A stretch of DNA of 33,738 bases from Thiobacillus sp. (GCA_030692355.1 JAUYCF010000077.1:1-33738); one strand, 5' to 3'. Shown: positions 25,549-33,535, counted from the stretch's first letter. The notes: a model not told the origin generated them from the sequence alone. Program-made: numbers and translations.

Positions 25549-25803
25549 ATGATGAAACTCGGAAAGATCAGCCCCCTCGCCTTCAGCCGCATGAAGCAGC
25601 GCGGGATTTCCATTGCCGCCCTCAACGACCTGCTCGCCCGCGGCCAGGTGGAAAGGCAGTTCGACGGCGCGCAGGTGGTGTACCTGGACAGCCCCACTCC
25701 CAATCCGGGCTGGACCAGCCGGCCGACGCCCAGGCTCTATGCGGTGGTGGATGCGGCGGGCGACGTGCTCACGGTGGAAAGGCGGGTACGGCTGAGAGGG
25801 TAA
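25549..25803 (+). CDS. DUF4258-domain protein, possibly SOS-controlled
   Basis: An 84-aa protein with the DUF4258 pattern: FSRMKQRGISIAALNDLLAR, then QVVYLDS and PRLYAVVDAAGDVLTVERRV. Function is unknown; some members sit in toxin-like contexts. ATG 25549 (or the next codon) follows AGGAGA. It is divergent from lexA, and the only promoter-proximal landmarks are the two LexA boxes between them. No partner gene of toxin-antitoxin type is adjacent; the GT-A-like gene begins 127 bases downstream on the same strand. Confidence 0.82.
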   Translation: MMKLGKISPLAFSRMKQRGISIAALNDLLARGQVERQFDGAQVVYLDSPTPNPGWTSRPTPRLYAVVDAAGDVLTVERRVRLRG

Positions 25804-25930
25804 ACGCCGCAAGCATCACAGCCCGCCCCTTCGTGATGCGGTGCGGGCCCATCCGGCTTTCCGCCATGGGCGGGTACTATTAGGCCTTTGTTTTGCATCA
25901 GCGCGTCGCACACGCGCAGCCACTGTTTCG

Positions 25931-27841
25931 ATGACCATCCCGGCAAGCAAGCCCCCCAGCAAGTTTCCGCACCCCCCCGACGCCGAACGGGTGCCCGGCG
26001 CCCACGTCCAGAAGGAATCGGCCAGCCCCTTCCTGCGGGATTGCATCGCGCGTTATCAGGCCCGAATTCACGGGCTGGCCGGCGTGGCCGCGCAGCTGCA
26101 GCGTGCAGCCAGCCTCGATGCCCTCACCGCGCTTTACGAAGCCTGCTACCCCCTGCTGGAACAGGCGATGTGGTCCGGCGAGTCAGATTTCCACCCACTG
26201 CTGGCGAGCTACCAGTCGCTATTCCGCGAACAGGAGGCGCTGATCCGCCAGCGCTGCAAGAATGCCCAAGTCAGCGACGACCGCCATCACTTCATCCTTG
26301 CCATCCCGGTGGCGGACCGGCCGCCCCATCTGCGCGCCTGCCTGGAAAGCCTCTACCAGGTGTGCACGCTGTTCGACTACGGCGGCCACGCGTCCGGCAC
26401 GTGGGAGAAGATCCAGGTCATCGTCAGCGAGGACAGCCGCGACGAAGCCAATGTCCGCCGCCACCAGGAACTCGTCGACGAATACCGCAAGAAAGGCCTG
26501 CAGGTCGTCTACTTCGGGCTGGCCGAGCAATACGCGCTGCTGCACGCGCTGCCCCCGCAGCAGCGCGAACGCCTGGGCCATCTGCTCACCACCCAGCCGC
26601 GCGACGCCTTCTATCTCAAAGGCCAGGCCGCCAACCGCAACCTCAGCTACCTGAAATTCCTGCAGCTGACCGAAGACACGCACAACACGCTGTATTACCT
26701 GATCGACAGCGACCAGTCGCTGTGCGTGAACCGGCAGACCGCCTCCGGCGAAGAGGCGGTGCTTGCGCTGAATTACTTCCACGCCATCGACAAAATCTTT
26801 CGCAGCACCGATACCCTGATGCTCACCGGCAAGATGGTGGGCGACCCGCCGGTGTCGCCGGCGGTGATGGCGGCCAACTTTCTGGACGACGTGAGCGCCT
26901 TCTTCACCCAGCTCGCCGGCCTGCGCAGCGAAGCGGCCTGCCAGTTCCACGGCGCGGGGCCGCTTGCGGGCGACGCCGCGTATCACGACATGGCCGGGCT
27001 GTTCGGCTTCGACCACCAGCCGACGACCTATCCCTACCCCTGCCGGCTGCAAGGCGCGCACGACCACGGCGCGTGCCTGGCCGACTTTACCCAGCGGCTC
27101 AACGCCTTCTTCTTCGGCGAGCACCTCACCCGCAAGACCTGGTTTGCCTACGGCAGCGGGTTTACCCAGCTCACCCCGGCGCGGACGATCTACCCCGGCA
27201 ACTACATCGTCAACTACGCCGGGCTCAAGTACCTCATCCCCTTCGGCCACCTGCGGCTGCGTATGTCCGGCCCCACCGCCGGGCGGCTCATCGCCGCCGA
27301 GATCGGGCATCGCTTCGCCTCGTTCAACATGCCCAACCTGCACCGGCGCACCACCGAAGCGGGCCTCACCGACGACTTCCGCCCCGGCGTGGAAGTGGGC
27401 GAAGCAAGCGTCGATTTATCCAATGAATTCGAGCGCCAGTTCTTCGGCGACCTGATGCTGTTTTCCACCGAAGAACTGGTGAAGCACGCCGACGTGAACC
27501 AGCCCTTCGCGCGCGACGTGGTCGAGGCAGTGATCGCACAGAAGGAGGCCGAACTGCTCGCGCTATACCAGCAAAAGCACGACGCCATCGTCGAGAAAAA
27601 CCGGCAACTCCACGCGCTCGTGTTCGACGCCGGCCATTGGTGGCTGCGCACGCCCGAGCTGACGGACGCCCTGCGCCACATCCGCGCCTTCATCGACAAC
27701 ATCGACCACAACTTCGGCGCTCACGCCGCCGCCTGGCGCCAGATCCAGTCCGCCGGGCATCGCGCCGAACGCAAGCAGCAGATCGTCGAAGCCTTGATGA
27801 ACTACCGCGCAGAGCGTGATGCGTGGGACAGCCTGTTCTGA
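25931..27841 (+). CDS. Large protein with a GT-A-like glycosyltransferase domain
   Basis: A 636-aa soluble protein of no family I can name. About residues 110-330 look like a GT-A domain: HHFILAIPVADRPPHLRACL, IQVIVSEDSRDEANVRR, a KGQAANRNLSYLKFL segment, and LYYLIDSDQSLCVN, in which Asp259-Ser-Asp261 would be the metal-binding DxD. The remainder has LMLTGKMVGDPPVSPAVMAA, HRFASFNMPNLHRRT and a helical end with Glu/Lys-rich segments. The start at ATG 25931 is chosen because the preceding in-frame sequence is proline-rich and lacks a ribosome site. It stands alone; the sulfotransferase-like gene 1.4 kb away could be a functional partner, but that is speculation. Confidence 0.82.
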   Translation: MTIPASKPPSKFPHPPDAERVPGAHVQKESASPFLRDCIARYQARIHGLAGVAAQLQRAASLDALTALYEACYPLLEQAMWSGESDFHPLLASYQSLFREQEALIRQRCKNAQVSDDRHHFILAIPVADRPPHLRACLESLYQVCTLFDYGGHASGTWEKIQVIVSEDSRDEANVRRHQELVDEYRKKGLQVVYFGLAEQYALLHALPPQQRERLGHLLTTQPRDAFYLKGQAANRNLSYLKFLQLTEDTHNTLYYLIDSDQSLCVNRQTASGEEAVLALNYFHAIDKIFRSTDTLMLTGKMVGDPPVSPAVMAANFLDDVSAFFTQLAGLRSEAACQFHGAGPLAGDAAYHDMAGLFGFDHQPTTYPYPCRLQGAHDHGACLADFTQRLNAFFFGEHLTRKTWFAYGSGFTQLTPARTIYPGNYIVNYAGLKYLIPFGHLRLRMSGPTAGRLIAAEIGHRFASFNMPNLHRRTTEAGLTDDFRPGVEVGEASVDLSNEFERQFFGDLMLFSTEELVKHADVNQPFARDVVEAVIAQKEAELLALYQQKHDAIVEKNRQLHALVFDAGHWWLRTPELTDALRHIRAFIDNIDHNFGAHAAAWRQIQSAGHRAERKQQIVEALMNYRAERDAWDSLF

Positions 27842-27978
27842 CCGCACCGACTATTCCTATCCCCCAAGGGGCGAGGGAGCAATTCAAGCCCACGTCAGGA
27901 GAGCGAGGCAAATTGCTTTATCAGCGAGCAGCCAGTTCAATCTACTTGCCCGCACCGCTGATGCGACGCCCACGCCAC

Positions 27979-28033
27979 AATGCGCAATATCGCGCAACTT
28001 TGTTTATTAAACAGTTGCGCGATCTTGCGCATT
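27979..28033. promoter_or_regulatory. Long palindromic operator upstream of the Fic gene
   Basis: Two 21-base arms (27979-27999 and 28013-28033) pair with a single mismatch around a 13-base AT-rich loop. Each arm itself holds a direct repeat, TGCGCAA then CGCGCAA. It lies 41 bases upstream of ATG 28074. Its size and position suggest an operator for a dimeric wHTH regulator, perhaps the Fic protein's own C-terminal domain. Confidence 0.65.
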
Positions 28034-28073
28034 ATTAGAAAATTCCTTACCCAACAATAGCTTGCAGACAACC

Positions 28074-29201
28074 ATGCTGTCCTTCCAACCGAGCGTCAAG
28101 CTCGAAAAAGCCCTCAAAAAGCTGCAAGCCGAGGTGGTGAATGCCGCCTCCGGGCTGGGTTCGCTTTCAGACAGCGAGGCACATTATTTGAATCGCTGCG
28201 CCCTGATCAGCAATGTGGGCGCTTCCACGCGGATCGAAAATGCACTGCTCACCGATGCCGAAGTGGAATGGGTGGACACCACGCTCTCGGTCGATGGGCG
28301 CACCACGGCGTTCGAGCAGCACAAGGATTTCATCCTCGACAAACTTTCCAAGGATCGCGAGCGCAGCGTGGAAGAGGTGGTTGGCTGCCGCGAAGTGTTG
28401 GCGACGATCTACGCGCAGGCGCGGGATTTCATTCCGCTCACCGAGATGGTGATACGCGGCCTGCATCATGACTTGCTCAAGTTTTATCCGCAGGCATCGC
28501 CCTATGCCGGTGCGTACAAAACCACGCCCAACCGCGTGATTTCCAAAAACCACGCCACGGGTGAAGTGCGCACCGTGCTCGACCCGGCCGCGCCCGGCAT
28601 CGCCACCGAAACCGCCATGGCCGACCTGGTAGCGTGGTACAACGCCAATCGGAACGAATCGCCCTGGCCGCTGCTAGCGGCAACGGAATTCGTGTTTCGG
28701 TTTCTGGCGATTCATCCTTTCCAGGATGGGAATGGGCGCATCGGACGCGCTCTGTTTCTCCTGGCGTTGTTGCAATCGGACGATGAGCCGCTGACCGCAG
28801 CCATGCCCTACGTCGCGCTGGACCGGCGCATCGAGCAGAACCGCGCAAAGTACTACGCGGTTCTGCACGAAGTGTCTCAAGGCACGTTTCAGGCCGACCC
28901 GATGCGCTATCGCTACGAACCGCTGGCCAGGTTCTTTCTGAAAATGCTGGAAGACGCCTTGCGCGACGTGGAGCACACCCGCGCACGTTATATGCATCTG
29001 CAAAAGCTGTCGGAAACGGCGTCGGCCGTGCTGCAAAGTTTCAAGTCGCGACCGGAGCAACGCTTGCAGGTGAACGACATCGTGAGCACGACACAACTGC
29101 CGCGCCGTACCGTGCAGTACGCCTTGAAGACACTGACCGATCAGGGCTTCCTGCAGCGCCTGGGGCAAGGTGCCGGAGTAAGGTATCAGTTGGTGTTTTG
29201 A
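28074..29201 (+). CDS. Class II Fic-family AMP-transferase with C-terminal winged helix
   Basis: A 375-aa Fic protein, which would transfer AMP from ATP to a target protein. The N-terminal inhibitory helix has STRIEN (about residues 51-56), the (S/T)xxxE(G/N) motif that makes it a self-inhibited class II enzyme. The catalytic loop HPFQDGNGRIGR lies at about residues 214-225. The last 60 residues (PEQRLQVNDIVSTTQLPRRT, YALKTLTDQGFLQRL) form a winged helix. ATG 28074 is preferred to TTG 28062. Length and layout match the common Fic-wHTH family. The target is unknown. Confidence 0.93.
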   Translation: MLSFQPSVKLEKALKKLQAEVVNAASGLGSLSDSEAHYLNRCALISNVGASTRIENALLTDAEVEWVDTTLSVDGRTTAFEQHKDFILDKLSKDRERSVEEVVGCREVLATIYAQARDFIPLTEMVIRGLHHDLLKFYPQASPYAGAYKTTPNRVISKNHATGEVRTVLDPAAPGIATETAMADLVAWYNANRNESPWPLLAATEFVFRFLAIHPFQDGNGRIGRALFLLALLQSDDEPLTAAMPYVALDRRIEQNRAKYYAVLHEVSQGTFQADPMRYRYEPLARFFLKMLEDALRDVEHTRARYMHLQKLSETASAVLQSFKSRPEQRLQVNDIVSTTQLPRRTVQYALKTLTDQGFLQRLGQGAGVRYQLVF

Positions 29202-29203
29202 AC

Positions 29204-29224
29204 GTGGGCTTGCCTGCAGCCCAC
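29204..29224. terminator. Hairpin between convergent Fic and sulfotransferase-like genes
   Basis: Arms GTGGGCT and AGCCCAC enclose a seven-base loop three bases after the Fic stop. No T-run follows on either strand, so the terminator role is plausible only from position between converging genes. Confidence 0.5.
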
Positions 29225-29243
29225 ATCAGACCGCGGGGAAAAT

Positions 29244-29981
29244 CTAAAGCGTCACCGAATCCGCCGCCCCGGCAATCATCTTCTCACGGCACGCCCGATA
29301 CGCCGCCTCCGCCGCCCTCAGCGCATCCTCCGGAATCACCACATGCGCGTAATCGCTCCGCGCCCGGTCGATCCGCCCGCTCCGAACCCGCTCCGACGTA
29401 TCCCCCCGGCGCGCCTTCCCCGTCTGGCTGAACACCTCGTAGCGCTCGCTCAACGGCGACTCCAGCTCCAGCCATGCCGTCAGTCTGGGCAGCAGCCTCT
29501 CCGGCGCGCGTACAAACAGCTCCGCATCGAAGTAGGTGTAGGGCCAATCGGTCGTCCGGCAAAAATCGGCCAGCGCCCGCACCCGCTCGACGTAGTAATT
29601 CGCCGCTTCCACCGGCGAGGCATACAGGTCCGGATCCGGCTTCTGCCGAAACAGATGCACGATGCTCCGGATCGTGTGCGCCGGCTCCGCCAGCGCAACC
29701 AGAATCTTGATGTCCGCCAGCCCCAGCCGCTCGGGCTTCAGAGCATGGTCGTTGTGCAGCAGCTTGTCGAAAAGGTAGCGGCTCCCCGGCTTCAGCACCT
29801 CGTCCTGCCGAAACGCCGCCAGCTGCCTGTCCAGCGCAGCGGCCACCTCATAGCCGAGGTGCATTTCGTAATAGCCGTTGATCTGCGGATGCGAGCCGAG
29901 GATATGCCCCGCCAGGCTGGTGTAGGCGCGCATGTGGCTCAGCAGAAAGATTCTGGCGCAGGCGTCAGGAGAAGCGCTCAT
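29244..29981 (-). CDS. Sulfotransferase-family protein
   Basis: A 245-aa protein with the PAPS-binding-like fold of sulfotransferases. The N-terminal strand and loop read ARIFLLSHMRAYTSLAGHIL, replacing the usual PRSGTT/S loop, followed by SHPQINGYYEMHLGYE. LFDKLLHNDHAL and VALAEPAHTIRSIVHLF resemble the 3'-phosphate-binding region. The C-terminal part carries RLTAWLELESPLSERYEVFS. The substrate is unknown. The unusual P-loop leaves open a sulfotransferase-like but inactive protein. It is convergent with the Fic gene and 75 bases upstream of the membrane-protein stop. Confidence 0.78.
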   Translation of the reverse strand: MSASPDACARIFLLSHMRAYTSLAGHILGSHPQINGYYEMHLGYEVAAALDRQLAAFRQDEVLKPGSRYLFDKLLHNDHALKPERLGLADIKILVALAEPAHTIRSIVHLFRQKPDPDLYASPVEAANYYVERVRALADFCRTTDWPYTYFDAELFVRAPERLLPRLTAWLELESPLSERYEVFSQTGKARRGDTSERVRSGRIDRARSDYAHVVIPEDALRAAEAAYRACREKMIAGAADSVTL

Positions 29982-30056
29982 TGCTTCAATCCGTTGTGGT
30001 CGTTCGTCAGCATTCTCATTTCAAGAATTGGAAAAATGCACAAATTAGCGGCGGGT

Positions 30057-30710
30057 TCAGCCGCGGTTGCGGTGCCGGGCCACCCACTGCATCGCGGCAG
30101 CGATCAGCACGATCGCGAGGACCAACGCGTAGGGTGCGTACTGGTTGACGGCTGACGCCCAGACATTGAGCTCGTTCAGCAGCAGCGCCCAGATGCCAAT
30201 CGCGATATAGGTCGACACCAGCACCACGGCCAGATTCACCCATGGGCGCAAGCCGATCAGAAATCCGATGATCGCCCCCACCACCGGCCCGGTCATCCAG
30301 AATGGCGCAAACACGAAAACGAACAGGCCGGCGATGCCGAACTTGCGTACCACGCCCCCGCGGGATTCCGCCGCGTGGTGGATGCGCGTGATGAAAGACT
30401 CCAGGATTCGCAGCTTGATCAGGTGCCGCGTGCTCTGCACGAACAGCGGGTAAATCACCAGCACCTGGATGGTCTCGACCAGAATGTTGAGGGGCGCCAC
30501 CTGGGCATGACCGAAACCACTCGCATAGCCGAAGGACATCCCCGCTTCGCGGCCGATGATCAGGTTCAGCCCCGTCATGATCGCGTAGGGAAGAATGCGG
30601 TCCGGATACAGGTGCCACCCGACCCCGAACGCCAGCAGCATCAGGCCGGTGAGCGCCAGGCCGACGCCCAGCATCCGGCCTTCGGTGCTGGCGAAAAGTG
30701 TTTGATTCAT
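30057..30710 (-). CDS. Multi-pass membrane protein (small multidrug-export-like, tentative)
   Basis: A 217-aa protein with about five to six predicted helices, including MLGVGLALTGLMLLAFGVGW, LVIYPLFV, FGIAGLFVFVFAPFWMTGPV, VVGAIIGFLIGL and NLAVVLVSTYIAIGIWALLL. The middle part HHAAESRGGVVRKFGIAGLF and the paired hydrophobic segments resemble the putative small multidrug export family (PF06695), by eye only. ATG 30710 starts MNQTLFASTEGRML. It probably follows its own promoter; it precedes the sulfotransferase-like gene on the same strand. Confidence 0.65.
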   Translation of the reverse strand: MNQTLFASTEGRMLGVGLALTGLMLLAFGVGWHLYPDRILPYAIMTGLNLIIGREAGMSFGYASGFGHAQVAPLNILVETIQVLVIYPLFVQSTRHLIKLRILESFITRIHHAAESRGGVVRKFGIAGLFVFVFAPFWMTGPVVGAIIGFLIGLRPWVNLAVVLVSTYIAIGIWALLLNELNVWASAVNQYAPYALVLAIVLIAAAMQWVARHRNRG

Positions 30711-30722
30711 TCTGGCCCCGGT

Positions 30723-30916
30723 TTAACAGCTCAAACAGATTTGGCTGCGGACACGAAAGCCCACCGCAAGAATGGCGTCCAGCCGACAATGCCACAACTT
30801 GCGGGTAACCTCGCGGCTGCCTTCCTGGCGAACTTGTAAGTCATCCTTACAAATTGCGGTTTCCTGTAACTCCCGTCGTTGAAGACGGCTTTCAGATGAA
30901 GGGTGACGTTTCGCAA
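30723..30916 (-). pseudogene. RhuM-family remnant
   Basis: The start RNVTLHLKAVFNDG continues, after a one-base shift near 30872, as ELQETAICKDDLQVRQEGSR and EVTRKLWHCRLDAILAVGFR, then VRS. That is the conserved N-terminal RhuM region. After VRS, where relatives read HRGTQFR, this sequence reads QICLSC and stops, so the catalytic or C-terminal part is lost. Related to, but not the same subfamily as, the intact RhuM-Doc gene at 23788. Confidence 0.8.
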
Positions 30917-30925
30917 GGGGGTTCC

Positions 30926-31645
30926 TTATTTATCGATATTGCCAATTGCACGCATGCGGCGGATCAGTTCAGGGAGGCGCGCCTGGCTGGCAGCATCGCC
31001 GGGAAGATGTCCGGCCAGTGCCATCAAAAAGTTGCGGTCTTCGAGCAAGGCATGGAGCTCGGCGGCGATATAGCGCCACAACTCGCCACCCGCCTGGTCG
31101 ATTTCCTGCATCAACTCCGGGCGTCCATCGACCACCGTAATAATATCTTCGAGGTCATGGCTGGCGAGATAATCGTTGTTGCCCCGGCCATGAAAAGCCT
31201 CGAACTTGGTTGCCACAAACACCGGAGCCGTAATCAGCCGGATATCCATGCCATTCGGCAATTTGATCTGCGCAGCGGTTTCAATGGCCAGGGGATACCA
31301 GCGGTTATAGAACCCGAGTATGCCGGGCTGGCTTGGCATCAGGTCGAGCGCCACGCCCTGCAACACCCAGCGACAGATCGGTGCCTCGGGCGATAGATCG
31401 TGCTTGAAGCCACGCGCTTCGACTGCCTTTTCCATCGCGTGATAATCGGCGATGGAAAGAGCATGCACCACCACATCCACATCCTGCGTAGCCCGGATCG
31501 CTTGGGCGCGCGGCGTAGTCAGGAGCAAACCCGTCGCGCATCCGCCCACGAAAACCAGCGAATCGCATAAGTCCCCCAGCGATTTCGCGATCAGCATCAA
31601 AATCGGCAGGTTCGGATCATCCCTTCGAAAAACGTTTTCGCTCAC
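30926..31645 (-). CDS. Nucleotidyltransferase-fold protein, probable toxin of an AbiE-like pair
   Basis: A 239-aa protein with a minimal nucleotidyltransferase start: LVFVGGCATGLLLTTPRAQA followed by RATQDVDVVV, the GG(x)n...DxD pattern of the AbiEii/AbiGii type. Further on, IKLPNGMDIRLITAPVFVAT and HDLEDIITVVDGRPE match the substrate-binding half. It starts at GTG 31645, overlapping the upstream gene's stop as GTGA. The pairing with a winged-helix protein is the AbiEi/AbiEii plan. Toxin activity is inferred. Confidence 0.84.
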   Translation of the reverse strand: MSENVFRRDDPNLPILMLIAKSLGDLCDSLVFVGGCATGLLLTTPRAQAIRATQDVDVVVHALSIADYHAMEKAVEARGFKHDLSPEAPICRWVLQGVALDLMPSQPGILGFYNRWYPLAIETAAQIKLPNGMDIRLITAPVFVATKFEAFHGRGNNDYLASHDLEDIITVVDGRPELMQEIDQAGGELWRYIAAELHALLEDRNFLMALAGHLPGDAASQARLPELIRRMRAIGNIDK

Positions 31646-32202
31646 TGCAAACGTTCCTCAAGGTATTTACGGGCCAGTTCGCGCTCCCGTGCTTGCCCGG
31701 CGCGCAACGCATCGAACAAGGCCAGCAACTCATAGAGCACAGGGTCTTCCCGCGCCGCCAGCGGCAGGTTTTCGTACAAAGGCAGCAAGCCCGGCCCCCT
31801 CGCGATGCCCTCGGGGTGCGGCCACACCGGCGGCGGCTCATTCGAGGCCGCCATCACCTCCTTGAGCGGAGAAACACCGTAGGCCGTTGGGAACCCGATG
31901 GTCATTTCACCCCGCACGGCCGGATAGGCATACGGCGCCCCGTACATCACGAATCCGCGTAGCGCCGCCACCACCGGCCCGGGCTGGCCATCGACCACCG
32001 CCACCAGCCGCGCCGCCGTCAAACGCTGCACGGCGGCATGGGCTTCGAAGCGGGACAAACGCATGGCATCGGCCAGGGCGGCATAGGGCAGCCACTGGCC
32101 CTTCAAGGCCACCAGCTTCAAGGCGATCGCCAAGTCCTGCGGTTTAAGTACCCACTGGCGGCTGTTAGCCCGCTTCATGGCGACGGATTGCTCGGATGAC
32201 AT
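31642..32202 (-). CDS. Winged-helix protein, probable partner/antitoxin of the nucleotidyltransferase
   Basis: A 186-aa protein. Residues 17-90 form a winged-helix domain (LAIALKLVALKGQWLPYAAL, ADAMRLSRFEAHAAVQRLTA). The remainder has FVMYGAPYAYPAVRGEMTIG, FPTAYGVSPLKEVMAAS and a helical tail. The sequence is not recognised as a named antitoxin family, but it heads a two-gene operon and overlaps the nucleotidyltransferase by four bases. GAGAAGAG stands two bases before ATG 32202. Three GCATACAG-type half-sites upstream are probable binding sites for it. Confidence 0.82.
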   Translation of the reverse strand: MSSEQSVAMKRANSRQWVLKPQDLAIALKLVALKGQWLPYAALADAMRLSRFEAHAAVQRLTAARLVAVVDGQPGPVVAALRGFVMYGAPYAYPAVRGEMTIGFPTAYGVSPLKEVMAASNEPPPVWPHPEGIARGPGLLPLYENLPLAAREDPVLYELLALFDALRAGQARERELARKYLEERLQ

Positions 32203-32219
32203 GGCTCTTCTCGTATGCG

Positions 32220-32292
32220 GTATGCATACAGCATACAACACAACGGCTTCCAAAACACGTCAAATATATGCTGTATGAATATTGCATACAGC
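32220..32292. promoter_or_regulatory. Repeated palindromic operator of the winged-helix/nucleotidyltransferase pair
   Basis: GTATGC-ATACA-GCATAC (32220-32236) lies 18 bases before the start codon. A second palindrome, GCTGTATG-AATATTG-CATACAGC (32270-32292), lies 33 bases further up. Between them TTGACG (32263-32258, minus strand) can serve as a -35. The shared half-site GCATACAG also occurs in the lexA promoter region in inverted form. Confidence 0.6.
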
Positions 32293-32357
32293 CGACTCTA
32301 CGCCACACTACAAACAACCACCGGCCCAGGGCCACCCGATCCCGAACACCAGCAACA

Positions 32358-32641
32358 TCAGGCCGGCGTGCTCTCAAGAACCAGCAGCTCCTTGGTCGCC
32401 CGAGTCATCGCCACGTAAAGCAAACGCGCTTCTTCTTCCGTCGCCACTTCTTCACCACTCGGGATGCTCGCGCCGGGGATCGCCACCAGCGGAAATTCCA
32501 GTCCCTTGCTGCTATGGAAAGTGATCAGCTTCACCGTGTCCTGCTTGTTGCCGAATTCAATTTTCTTGTGGCCTGTGATCGGGATGCCCGCTGCGGCGAA
32601 GGCAACCGACTCGACCATCTCGTCCTGGCAGATCACCCCTC
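32358..32641 (-). pseudogene. C-terminal fragment of a UvrD-like helicase
   Basis: From GVICQDEMVESVAFAAAGIP, through KLITFHSSKGLEFPLVAIPG (motif V region), to EEARLLYVAMTRATKELLVL (motif VI), the sequence is the last 95 residues of a UvrD/Rep-type superfamily 1 helicase. The ATPase N-terminal domains are absent. The upstream end joins the hsdS fragment: the hsdS frame ends at TGA 32635-32633 just where this frame begins with GTG. Confidence 0.8.
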
Positions 32642-32950
32642 CGGCAATTCGAGCAGGTCGGTGGTGTCGGGCGCGGTGGGTTCTTTGTATTTTCCCTTGT
32701 CTTGCCACTGGCTGCGGCGGGTTTCGAGGATGCGTTGCAGGAGTTGGGCGCCAGTTTCGTAGCTGCGGCCTTCGCGGCGGGCGAGTTCGGCTTCGGTTTC
32801 GACGAGGCGGCCTTCGACGGCGGCTTTGAGGACGGCGGCTTTGTAGCGCTTGAGGTTGGCCTTGACGCGCTTGAGGTTGGCGACGGCTTCGTCGAGGCGG
32901 GAGAATTGTTTTTCGATTTCCGCGACGATGCGTTTTTGTTGGTCGAGGGG
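32633..32950 (-). pseudogene. hsdS: hsdS central-linker fragment
   Basis: In this frame it reads LDQQKRIVAEIEKQFSRLDE, AVANLKRVKANLKRYKAAVL, KAAVEGRLVETEAELARREG and ends PDTTDLLELPEG. It is the conserved coiled-coil spacer and following linker of type I restriction specificity subunits. Both target-recognition domains are missing. It is joined directly to the hsdR end at about 32950 in a different frame, so the natural hsdR and hsdS ends are gone. Confidence 0.82.
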
Positions 32951-33129
32951 TTCAGCGAAGCGAGCATTTCCGGCAGCTTGTCACCGAAAAGCTGGTGGAT
33001 CTTGCCGGGCCCGCCTTCCTGGGCGAACGGGGCGTATTCGAAATCGTCGGGTTCGATGCCGAGGTTGGCAGCGATGTGGTCGCGGATCATTTCGAGCCAT
33101 TTCATTTGTTCGGGGGTGAAGCCCCTTGA

Positions 33130-33167
33130 TTCTTCTGGACCCCGGCTTTCGCCGGGGTGACGATCCT
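33130..33167. repeat. REP-type hairpin inserted in frame in hsdR remnant
   Basis: ACCCCGGCTTTCGCCGGGGT forms a hairpin identical in its core to the right half of the MITE-like element at 21341-21462. On the minus strand it adds about a dozen codons (DRHPGESRGPEE) between two well-conserved HsdR segments. Confidence 0.7.
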
Positions 33168-33511
33168 GGGTGGCGAGCCAGGCTTTGAAGTTGGCGTTGA
33201 CGCGTTCGGGGAACGGCACGAGTTCGTTGTCCTGATGGATGGCGAAGCGGACCAGCGACACCAGATCGGTGAGGATGCGGCGGCCGCTGGCGCCTTTGAC
33301 CTTGCTCGCTTCCAGCGCGGCGTAGGCCTGCCAGAGCTGGGATTCGTTCCACAGGTAGGGCGGCTTTTCGATGGCGTCGGCGAGTTCCTTCACCGCCTCG
33401 AAGGTGAGGCGCTGTTTGTAGGGCTTGGCGTAGAGGATTTGCAGGGCGGTGATTTCGTCTTTGTGGTCGGCGATGAATTGCTCGAAGGATTCGATGGGCT
33501 CGGGGGTGCTG

Positions 33512-33535
33512 ATCGCGGCTAAAGCCGCTCCTACG
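33512..33535. repeat. REP-like palindrome at the hsdR deletion junction
   Basis: GCGGCTAAAGCCGC with the flank TCCTACG is a short dyad of the type common near bacterial genes. It lies exactly where the HsdR sequence jumps from the helicase domain to the C-terminal domain. Confidence 0.6.
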
